This document shows, in pieces, positions 7,372 through 14,660 of a stretch of DNA of 29,127 bases; the stretch's first letter is position 1, and every line of letters starts with the position of its first letter. Source of the stretch: UBA6078 sp964468685 (lineage in GTDB: Bacteria; Desulfobacterota; Syntrophia; Syntrophales; UBA2210). The DNA lies in contig CAYXUH010000010.1 in NCBI GenBank assembly GCA_964468685.1, positions 1 to 29,127 on the forward strand. Direction: 5' to 3'. Both the position numbers and the translations under genes were made by a program. Under the pieces are notes generated by a model. It had not been told where the DNA came from, searched no databases, and was given only the letters and a program-made list of their open reading frames with translations.

Positions 7372-10107
7372 ATGGAATTGCAGGAAACCGCAGCGACCTC
7401 CGGGCAGATGGAAGCGCTCGCAAAATACGATCCGGAGCTCCGATTCCGCCAACTTACCGGGATTACACTGAAGCTTGTCTTTTTTATGACGCTGGTCCTG
7501 TCGATATTCCATATCTATACGGCCGGGTTCGGGGTTTTTCAGGAATGGAGGCACCGGGCATTTCACCTGGCGTTTGTCCTGCCACTCGTCTATTTCCTGT
7601 ATTCGATGCGCAAGGACAGAGAGCAAGACGTGAAACATCTTGTCTATGACGTCATATACGGGATTATAGGTGCTTCCATTGTGAGCGCCCTCTTTCGCGA
7701 GATTTCAGATCTCTCCGGATACGCCACCCTTGTCCTGTTCGTGGTCTCATGTATGTTTATTATCTACTTCAAGCGCAGAGCGTTTCTGTCGAGCCGAGTC
7801 TTTGTCTATGGAGACTTTGTGATATTCACGCTGATGATAGGGGTTCTGTCCTTCGGCGCCAGTTTCGTTCTGAGGAACATGCACCTGGGAGAGGCGTTCG
7901 AGAACTCCGGGACATCCCTCCTGTTCTGGAGCCTTTTCCTCTTCGGTGTCTTTTTCAGCATGATATTCCTCTTTGCCGTCCAGTGGATCCGGGCGGTTTT
8001 TGCCATGATACGAGGGGGGACATTCGGCTACACACAGGATCATATTCCCTATTTTGATGTATTCTTTGCAATCCTTTCGTCCTTTATTTCCGTTTACATA
8101 TTTCTGGAATTCAACAGCCTGGTGCTACGTGCCGGCATCCCGTTGCAGATGGATGTTGTCGTAGGAGCCTTTGCCATCCTCTTGGTCCTTGAAGGGGCGC
8201 GGCGCAGCATCGGACCGCCCCTTCCCATTATCGCTTTCATCGTCCTGGTCAACTGCTATCTGGGGCCCTATTTCCTCGATATCCCGGGCCTCAGTTTCTT
8301 TGCGCACCGGGGGTACTCCATCGAGCGTATCATCGAGCACATGTATCTTGGCACGGAGGGCATATTTGGTATCCCGCTCGGGGTCGTTGCCACCTTTGTC
8401 TTTCATTTTGTGCTCTTCGGGATCTTTATTTCAAAGACAGGCCTGGGGCAGCTGTTTATCGATCTCGCCATGGCCCTTGCGGGGGGCACCGTCGGAGGGC
8501 CAGCCAAGGTATCTGTTATTTCAAGTGGTTTTCTCGGTTCGATCAACGGAAGCTCCATCGCCAATACGGTCACGACGGGGGCATTTACCATTCCGCTCAT
8601 GAAAAAGGTGGGGTACTCCCCCCGATTTGCGGGGGCCGTCGAGGCGGCATCTTCAACGGGAGGACAACTGATGCCGCCGATCATGGGGGCTGCCGCCTTT
8701 ATAATGGCCGAGTTTCTGGGGATCCCCTATATCAAGATCGCCGCCGCGGCCATTGTCCCGTCATTCCTGCACTTTTTTGCCGTGGGCACCATGGTTCACT
8801 TCGAGGCATTGAAACAAGGTCTCAAGGGATTGCCCCGCGAAGCCCTCCCGAGGGTCGGTGCCGTTCTCAAAGAGCGCGGTCTTCTCGTCGCCCCGCTCGT
8901 GGTCATTATTTATCTCCTCATCTCGGGGAGCAGCCCCTTCCTCGCTGCCTTCTGGGGAATTATATTCTCCGTCGCGATTGGTCAAATTCATCGGCGGACC
9001 ATGCCGCTTCTGGTGACGATCCTCCTGTCGGCCCCCTGTGTTCTGCTGCGGCTTAATCCCCTTCACGATTCCGCGCTCTCCCTCATGCTCTGGGGAGGGA
9101 TCGGTGCAGCAGGGCTTTTGTATATGTTCCGCAAAACCGATCTCATCTCCTGGCTGCTGGGTATAGGGACGACCGCGGTTCTGTCGGCCTTACTCTACTG
9201 GAGAATTGAACCGTCGCTGTGCGCATTCTGGGGACAGATGGCCGTGATCGGCGGCGGGGTTTTCTATAAGGAAAGCAAGATGAGGATACCCGATATTCTC
9301 CATACACTGGAAGCGGGGACCAAAAATGCGCTTGCCATTGGGGTTGCGTGTGCCTGCGTCGGTTTTATCGTCGGGGCCACAACGCTGACGGGCCTCGGGC
9401 TCAAGTTTGCCGCCGCCGTCATTCAGCTTGCCCACGGAGTGGCAGGCTTTGTCAGTGCCCTTGATGTGATGCATCTGATGACCCTTGACGGGATTACGCT
9501 CTTTTTCACGCTTATTTTCACCGCCATATCCTGCTTTATCCTCGGGATGGGAATACCGACAACGGCGCAGTATATTATCGCCTCCATGATTGCGGCCCCG
9601 GCGCTCATGCAGTGGGGAATCCATCCTTTGATATCACACATGTTTGTACTTTTTTATGCCGTGCTTGCCGATGTCACCCCCCCCGTGGCGCTTGCCGCAT
9701 ACGCGGCATCGGGCATTTCAGGGGGCGATCCCTTCAGAACGGGCTTTACCGCCTTCAGCCTTTCGATGGCAAAGGTCTACGTCCCCTTTGTCTTCGTGTA
9801 TTCTCCCATTATCCTCTGGCTCCCGGCGCTTCTCGACCCCAGCGCTTCCTTCGACTATCTCAGGTTTGCACAGGTATTTATAACGCTGGTGGTGGGCGTT
9901 GTGGCCCTCGGGGCTACCGTGATCGGATACCTCAGAGTCAGATCCACGGGCCTGGAACGTCTCTTGACGGGGATCGCGGCCTTTTGCCTCTTTGCCTCGG
10001 AGGGGTACACCGATGTTGTCGGAATGGTTTTCCTGACATTCGTTTTTATCATGCAGGGGAGAAGACAGGACGCAACAAAAGAGAGTAAGGAGAATAACGA
10101 TGTCTGA
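7372..10107 (+). CDS. TRAP transporter fused permease (4TM/12TM type)
   Basis: 911 residues, ATG 7372 behind AAGGAG, stop TGA 10105-10107. Inner-membrane component that couples solute uptake to an ion gradient, normally sodium. The protein is almost wholly hydrophobic, with the small DctQ-like part at the N-terminal third and the large DctM-like part after it, as in TAXI-linked fused permeases. Characteristic blocks: GGPAKVSVISSGFLGSINGS, TTGAFTIPLMKKVGYSP, AVEAASSTGGQLMPPIMGAA, then GMGIPTTAQYIIASMIAAPA and DVTPPVALAAYAASGISGGD in the second half. It extends to a cytoplasmic Lys/Glu-rich tail. The stop overlaps the next gene's ATG by eight bases, so the dehydrogenase gene is probably translationally coupled to transport. 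Confidence 0.94.
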   Translation: MELQETAATSGQMEALAKYDPELRFRQLTGITLKLVFFMTLVLSIFHIYTAGFGVFQEWRHRAFHLAFVLPLVYFLYSMRKDREQDVKHLVYDVIYGIIGASIVSALFREISDLSGYATLVLFVVSCMFIIYFKRRAFLSSRVFVYGDFVIFTLMIGVLSFGASFVLRNMHLGEAFENSGTSLLFWSLFLFGVFFSMIFLFAVQWIRAVFAMIRGGTFGYTQDHIPYFDVFFAILSSFISVYIFLEFNSLVLRAGIPLQMDVVVGAFAILLVLEGARRSIGPPLPIIAFIVLVNCYLGPYFLDIPGLSFFAHRGYSIERIIEHMYLGTEGIFGIPLGVVATFVFHFVLFGIFISKTGLGQLFIDLAMALAGGTVGGPAKVSVISSGFLGSINGSSIANTVTTGAFTIPLMKKVGYSPRFAGAVEAASSTGGQLMPPIMGAAAFIMAEFLGIPYIKIAAAAIVPSFLHFFAVGTMVHFEALKQGLKGLPREALPRVGAVLKERGLLVAPLVVIIYLLISGSSPFLAAFWGIIFSVAIGQIHRRTMPLLVTILLSAPCVLLRLNPLHDSALSLMLWGGIGAAGLLYMFRKTDLISWLLGIGTTAVLSALLYWRIEPSLCAFWGQMAVIGGGVFYKESKMRIPDILHTLEAGTKNALAIGVACACVGFIVGATTLTGLGLKFAAAVIQLAHGVAGFVSALDVMHLMTLDGITLFFTLIFTAISCFILGMGIPTTAQYIIASMIAAPALMQWGIHPLISHMFVLFYAVLADVTPPVALAAYAASGISGGDPFRTGFTAFSLSMAKVYVPFVFVYSPIILWLPALLDPSASFDYLRFAQVFITLVVGVVALGATVIGYLRVRSTGLERLLTGIAAFCLFASEGYTDVVGMVFLTFVFIMQGRRQDATKESKENNDV

Positions 10108-11098
10108 TACGACAATACGGGTAGTACAATATGGACTGGGGCCGATCGGCAGCGCCATGGCGCGTCACGTTGTAGAACGCGACGGCATGGATCTGGTCGG
10201 AGGAGTGGATATTGACCCGACAAAGGCAGGGAGAGATATTGGTGATGTGATAAGCCTTGACACACCTATAGGAGTCACCGTGGGTCGGAATCTTTCCCAG
10301 GTCTTGGAACAAACGCAGGCCGATGTGGTACTGCATACGACCGCCTCCTTTTTTGACCTGTTTGAACCCCAGATCAGCGAGATACTGGAGGAGGGGCTGG
10401 ATGTTGTGTCAACATCGGAGGAGCTTTCGTTCCCCTGGCTGGCCCACCCGGAGGCCGCCGCCAGAATAGACGCCGCTGCAAGACGGGCCGGGAAAACGGT
10501 GCTGGGCACCGGCGTCAATCCGGGGTTCCTGATGGATACACTCCCTCTTGCCCTCACCGCTCTCTGCCAGCGGGTGGATCGTATTGACGTGACGCGTCGT
10601 ATGAATGCCTCTCTGAGACGCGGTCCTTTCCAGACAAAGATCGGTGCCGGGATGACGGTGGAAGACTTTACAACGCAGATGGAAAAGGGTCGTATGGGAC
10701 ATGTCGGGCTGCTGGAATCGATGGGAATGGTTTTTCACACTCTGGGGAACACCCTGGCACGGTATGAGACCGATGTCGAGCCGGTAGTGGCAGAGTCTCT
10801 GGTCAAGACCGAGCATTGTGAGGTACAACCCGGCCAGGTGAGGGGCCTCAAACAGGTGGCCCGTGGCTATACGGATCAGGGCGAGTTTATGACCCTTACC
10901 TTCATAGCCGCCCTGGACGAGGTGGAAGACGGAGATACCATCCTGATTACCGGGAATCCAGATCTGCAGATCAGACTGAAGGGGACCAATGGTGATATTG
11001 CAACGGTCGCCATTGCGGTTAATGCCGTGCGCAGTGTGTGTGAAGCGCCACCCGGCCTGGTGACCATGCGTGATCTGCCGATCGTAACAATCCGGTAG
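10100..11098 (+). CDS. 2,4-diaminopentanoate dehydrogenase-like NAD(P) oxidoreductase
   Basis: 332 residues; ATG 10100 with AAGGAG at 10087-10092, inside the permease 3' end. The N-terminus has the dinucleotide motif YGLGPIGSAMARHV (GxGxxG at residues 10-15) with DapB-like fold features, followed by VVLHTTASFF, DVVSTSEELSFPW and GTGVNPGFLMDTLPL. These blocks are those of the Ord group (2,4-diaminopentanoate dehydrogenase of clostridial ornithine fermentation) and its uncharacterised relatives, rather than of true dihydrodipicolinate reductase. Ord oxidatively removes a beta-type amino group. With the KamA-like gene next, the likely reaction is NAD(P)-dependent deamination of the aminomutase product; the substrate is an inference. 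Dihydrodipicolinate reductase is the main alternative label and fits the context less well. Confidence 0.75.
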   Translation: MSDTTIRVVQYGLGPIGSAMARHVVERDGMDLVGGVDIDPTKAGRDIGDVISLDTPIGVTVGRNLSQVLEQTQADVVLHTTASFFDLFEPQISEILEEGLDVVSTSEELSFPWLAHPEAAARIDAAARRAGKTVLGTGVNPGFLMDTLPLALTALCQRVDRIDVTRRMNASLRRGPFQTKIGAGMTVEDFTTQMEKGRMGHVGLLESMGMVFHTLGNTLARYETDVEPVVAESLVKTEHCEVQPGQVRGLKQVARGYTDQGEFMTLTFIAALDEVEDGDTILITGNPDLQIRLKGTNGDIATVAIAVNAVRSVCEAPPGLVTMRDLPIVTIR

Positions 11099-11124
11099 AG
11101 ACGTGTGAATAAGAAAGGCTATAC

Positions 11125-12936
11125 ATGAAAAGATTGGTAGATTTGTCAAAACCAGAACTGCTCGAACGGATATGGAAGGCGGAACCCAGACTTAAAATGA
11201 TTCTGTGTGATGCAAAGCACGTGGAAGAGGCGCGCTATGTGTTGTTTGATTACCTGGATCGTTTCAGAAGAGATCTGTACAACATGAAATCCCACACACC
11301 CTTTGCAAAGCTGAACCCCGTGGAGAAGAGAACGGCCCGGGAGTGTATCCGGGTGCTTTCCAATACGATTAGGACCGAAAGCGAGTCTCTGACCCGGACC
11401 TCCCCCCTCCAGATTTTCTATGATCTGGCACGGGGTGAAGAGGGGGCCCTTGACAGGGTGAGCGAGGGGTTTTTGATGGAATACCTCGCTCTGCTCAGGG
11501 GGATCAGGGGGCAATACGGCAAACATTCACACTATCATGAACTCCCGGAACCGCAGGAGGAGCGGCCCGCTGCCATCGAACGCTCCGCTCAACTGGATGA
11601 CTACGCAGAGACGATGAGAAGATCTCTCAAACGGTATAAAACGGGCCTGGACCCGAAACTGGTCAACAGAAGCAGGAGGCTGAAAAGGAAGATCCTCCGT
11701 TATTTCGGGGCAACGAAAGAAGACTGGCACAATTACCTGTGGCATATGAAGCATATCATCAGAGACGTTGAGACCCTCTCCTCCCTCGTTACACTGAATG
11801 ATGATGAACGGGAGGGGTTGAGGATGGTGAAGGAACATCATATCCCCTTTGGAATAACGCCTCATTACCTGTCCCTTTTTAATGAAGAGGGGCTCTCGTT
11901 TCACGATCGGGCCATCCGCGCGCAGGTTATTCAGAGCCCCCGGTATTGCGCCAATGTCCTTGCCAACCAGCGGGCTGGGGGGGAGGATTTCATGGGCGAG
12001 CGGTGGACGAGCCCGATGGACGGGGTAACGCGCCGGTATCCCCAGATTATTATTATGAAACCTTTTAATTCATGTCCCCAGATATGTGTGTACTGCCAGA
12101 GAAACTGGGAGATAAAGGATATGGAAGACAACCCTCTGATGCCCAGGGACAAGGTAATTGAAATGATACGATGGGCCAGAGAGGACAAGAATCTCACGGA
12201 GGTCCTGATAACCGGCGGCGACCCCCTTACGCTCAGCAACACATACCTTGACTGGCTCATTGGAGAGATAGCGGCGATAGATCACGTGGATCGGATACGA
12301 ATCGGAACCAGAATGCTGGTAACCCTCCCCCAGAGGATCGACGACGGTCTGCTTGCTATCCTTGAGAAATACCACGAGTGGGGGAAACGGGAGATCGCCC
12401 TTGTGACCCATTTCGAACATCCGACCGAACTGTGCCCGGATGTCCTGGATGCCGTGAAAAAGATTAAAAAACTGGGGATCAATATATACAACCAGCAGGT
12501 ATTTACCTATTACAACAGCAGAAAATTCGAGACGGCCTTTCTACGCAAGGCGCTCAAGATCTCCGGCATCGATCCCTACTACACCTTTAACTGCCAGGGG
12601 AAGGATGAAACCGTCGATTTCAGGGTTCCCATAGCGAGGATATTACAGGAGAGAAAAGAGGAGGCACGGCTCCTCCCCGGCCTTGTCAGGACGGACGAGC
12701 CGGTCTTCAATGTCCCGAGGCTGGGAAAATCGCACCTGAGGGCGGAGCAGGACCACGAGGTCATCATGATCCTGCCTGACGGGCGCAGGGTATACGAATT
12801 TTATTCATGGGACACAAAGCATGCGACGGCCAAGGACTACCTCCATACGGACGTATCCCTGTACGATTATTTTAAGAGGCTGCAGAAGGATGGTGAGAAC
12901 GTGAGTGATTACCTTGCCATGCTCTATTATTTTTAG
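11125..12936 (+). CDS. KamA-family radical SAM aminomutase-like protein
   Basis: 603 residues, ATG 11125 behind AAGAAAGG, stop TAG 12934-12936. KamA enzymes use an iron-sulfur cluster, SAM and PLP to shift an amino group from C2 to C3 of an amino acid. The cluster motif is C317-x3-C321-x2-C324 (SCPQICVYCQRNW); TGGDPL lies at 363-368; the expected PLP lysine is K535 in RLGKSHL. In lysine 2,3-aminomutase two Asp residues hold the substrate side chain. Here the first falls on Q491 (NCQGKDE) and the second on N529 (FNVPRLGK), so lysine is unlikely. From memory, glutamate 2,3-aminomutase also has Asn at the second place. About 200-250 extra N-terminal residues, helical and basic (VNRSRRLKRKILRYFGATKEDW near 178-199), precede the family core, much longer than clostridial KamA. 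The gene follows the dehydrogenase gene by 26 bases. Confidence 0.85.
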   Translation: MKRLVDLSKPELLERIWKAEPRLKMILCDAKHVEEARYVLFDYLDRFRRDLYNMKSHTPFAKLNPVEKRTARECIRVLSNTIRTESESLTRTSPLQIFYDLARGEEGALDRVSEGFLMEYLALLRGIRGQYGKHSHYHELPEPQEERPAAIERSAQLDDYAETMRRSLKRYKTGLDPKLVNRSRRLKRKILRYFGATKEDWHNYLWHMKHIIRDVETLSSLVTLNDDEREGLRMVKEHHIPFGITPHYLSLFNEEGLSFHDRAIRAQVIQSPRYCANVLANQRAGGEDFMGERWTSPMDGVTRRYPQIIIMKPFNSCPQICVYCQRNWEIKDMEDNPLMPRDKVIEMIRWAREDKNLTEVLITGGDPLTLSNTYLDWLIGEIAAIDHVDRIRIGTRMLVTLPQRIDDGLLAILEKYHEWGKREIALVTHFEHPTELCPDVLDAVKKIKKLGINIYNQQVFTYYNSRKFETAFLRKALKISGIDPYYTFNCQGKDETVDFRVPIARILQERKEEARLLPGLVRTDEPVFNVPRLGKSHLRAEQDHEVIMILPDGRRVYEFYSWDTKHATAKDYLHTDVSLYDYFKRLQKDGENVSDYLAMLYYF

Positions 12937-12958
12937 GAGCGCTGTCTGATCGCCTCAT

Positions 12959-13747
12959 TCAACCACCGTGGGGCGTGGGATTGCGGCGATATTCCTTCCC
13001 CAGTTCCGCGTATAAGGTGTCCCCAATCTTCAGGCCGAGGTCGATGAAGCCGGGACCATACTTCTGACCAGTCGCTGTGCGGAAGGTGTCCCTGATCTTT
13101 TCCAGGGATTGCAATCCTGAGGGGAAATAGGACAGCAGTGTGTGCATAGAGACGTTCCGGGTGTTCACTATATCCCAGAGCATCTCCGTAAAATTGTCGG
13201 GTCCCCAGCGGAACTTGTCGGCATCATACAGGGCGTCGGACAGTAGCTGCGCATCCGGATCGGCAAGGGACGTAGAGGGCTGAAATGCCTCGTGGTTTCG
13301 TATCGAACCGACCACAGCCGCCCGTTCCGGATCCGTAAGATCAAACCGTGTGAGGATATTCCCCGCTGCTTCGGCTCCCAGCCGTGCGTGATCTTTGCTT
13401 GATCGCTTTATATCATGGAGGATTCCGGCTATATGAGCCAGCGAAACCAGGCGTGTGAGGTCCTCCCCTTCCCCGGAAGATCGATCTTCGATCAGGATGA
13501 TGGCTCCTGTGTCTACGGCAACCTTTCGTGCGTGGGAGAGACCATGACCGGAAATATTCGCTGTCGCTGCCAGTATCTCAATACAGGTTGCGACCATCGA
13601 ATTGCTTTCGAACAGACGGGAAGATTCGTTGATGGGAACCTTCTGTTCCCGGTAAAAGGGGGGGGTGCCGCAGGCAGCGGCGATCTTTTCAGCCAGGGCT
13701 TTTGCCTTGGAGAGGGTTTCGGTGTCCATAGGGTGTGTTTTCTCCAT
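12959..13747 (-). CDS. HD-domain metal-dependent phosphohydrolase-like protein
   Basis: 262 residues on the minus strand, ATG at 13745-13747; a second ATG seven codons in (MDTETL) is possible and neither has a clear ribosome site. The HD pattern is H72 (GHGLSHARKV), H111-D112 (GILHDIKR), H120 and D175 (YDADKF), the metal-binding set of HD hydrolases, which act on phosphoesters or nucleotides. RNHEAF near 150 is an extra conserved His-containing helix seen in the 'HD domain protein, YedJ/uncharacterised' branch. No GYP motif, so not a cyclic-di-GMP phosphodiesterase. It is the second gene after the membrane protein (nine bases apart) and ends 22 bases from kamA, converging with it. Substrate unknown. 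Confidence 0.8.
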   Translation of the reverse strand: MEKTHPMDTETLSKAKALAEKIAAACGTPPFYREQKVPINESSRLFESNSMVATCIEILAATANISGHGLSHARKVAVDTGAIILIEDRSSGEGEDLTRLVSLAHIAGILHDIKRSSKDHARLGAEAAGNILTRFDLTDPERAAVVGSIRNHEAFQPSTSLADPDAQLLSDALYDADKFRWGPDNFTEMLWDIVNTRNVSMHTLLSYFPSGLQSLEKIRDTFRTATGQKYGPGFIDLGLKIGDTLYAELGKEYRRNPTPHGG

Positions 13748-13756
13748 GGGAGACGG

Positions 13757-14377
13757 TTATGTGTTGGTTGCGTCTTTTACCTTTCCTACGAACAACAGTG
13801 GAAAGACGATGTCGCTGACGCAGCAGGGGAGCACGACGGCAATGAACAGAAATATGAAGACGACAAGGTAAGACAACCAGTTCACGGGACCCCCCATGGC
13901 CATGAGGACATGAAAGAGTGAGGCCCATGTGCTCAGGAGGACATGACCCGCGTGGGGAAACTGTGTTGATGGTCGAAAATAGGCGATGGCTATTCCCAGC
14001 AGTGCCAGGGGATTAATGAGCCACCATTTTTCGATGAAGCCAATATGAAGCCCCCTGTTTGGCATACTGAGCATCACTTCTCCGAGATAGGGGATCAGGG
14101 AATCGCTTATCGTGGCAATGCCGACAGAGCCGACAAATCCGATGACCAGGAGCGTTATAAGATTATACCTGCCTTGTCCGGATTTATGCAGCTGGTACAT
14201 GGACGTTGTGACGAGGGCGCTGAGAACGACGTGTACCGGATGGAGAATGTAGAAGGTGTTCAAGGCTATGCCCTGGGGGATATTTCGGAAAAGAACCATC
14301 ATCACCACACCGGTCAGAGCACCGAGCAAGGTAAAGGGGGCATGATTTTTCAGTTCTTTTGCTATTTGGCCGATCAT
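13757..14377 (-). CDS. Conserved polytopic membrane protein, function unknown
   Basis: 206 residues from ATG 14375-14377, which has GAGAG five bases upstream; the frame continues to ATG 14387-14389 and TTG 14390-14392 without a ribosome site. About six membrane segments. Unusual polar residues sit inside or next to the helices: LHPVHVVLSAL near residue 45, TISDSLIPYLGE, GLHIGFIEKWW, FPHAGHVLLSTW, and VLPCCVSDIVFPLLFVG near the end. His, Asp and a Cys pair of this kind could bind a metal or haem, but I know of no function. I recall close relatives in anaerobic bacteria and methanogens, all unnamed. It leads a two-gene run with the HD-domain gene. Confidence 0.75.
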   Translation of the reverse strand: MIGQIAKELKNHAPFTLLGALTGVVMMVLFRNIPQGIALNTFYILHPVHVVLSALVTTSMYQLHKSGQGRYNLITLLVIGFVGSVGIATISDSLIPYLGEVMLSMPNRGLHIGFIEKWWLINPLALLGIAIAYFRPSTQFPHAGHVLLSTWASLFHVLMAMGGPVNWLSYLVVFIFLFIAVVLPCCVSDIVFPLLFVGKVKDATNT

Positions 14378-14420
14378 CGTTTCTCTCATCAACAGGTTTT
14401 TCTGGCACAGAAATCTCTGG

Positions 14421-14448
14421 TTAACTATCGCAAATACAGCGTTATATG
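14421..14448 (+). promoter_or_regulatory. Weak promoter candidate upstream of a free-standing terminator
   Basis: TTAACT (14421-14426), 16-base spacer, TATATG (14443-14448), each 4 of 6 to consensus. It points rightwards. Transcription from about 14455 would reach the strong terminator at 14487-14519 after some 65 bases, giving a short transcript or an attenuated leader for the protease gene. Confidence 0.25.
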
Positions 14449-14486
14449 CAAGGCCTTTGTACGAAAAGGGCGCTGGGGGGAGTCCT

Positions 14487-14519
14487 GTGCTCTGCCGAAT
14501 CGGCAGAGCACTTCTTTTT
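14487..14519 (+). terminator. Intrinsic terminator between divergent genes
   Basis: 10-bp stem GTGCTCTGCC (14487-14496) and GGCAGAGCAC (14502-14511), loop GAATC, then TTCTTTTTT. The T-tract works only rightwards. There is no rightward gene upstream for more than 1.5 kb except convergent kamA, so it ends either a short RNA started in the 14393-14480 gap or antisense reading through the HD and membrane protein genes. The rest of the 14390-14660 gap holds no gene. Confidence 0.75.
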
Positions 14520-14660
14520 TGTTTTGTATCCGTATAGATAGAAACTTCATATGTTCGATCTGTTGTCTGGGAAAAAGGGGTTGATCTGTTGCGCTTGGGT
14601 GAGGTATGAGATTACAATTAACACTTTACGCTGGAACACAATACAAAATGGGGGCACTAC

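Noticed and set aside
10409..11149. 246-codon minus-strand frame
   Set aside because: Antisense shadow of the dehydrogenase gene, with no recognisable domain.
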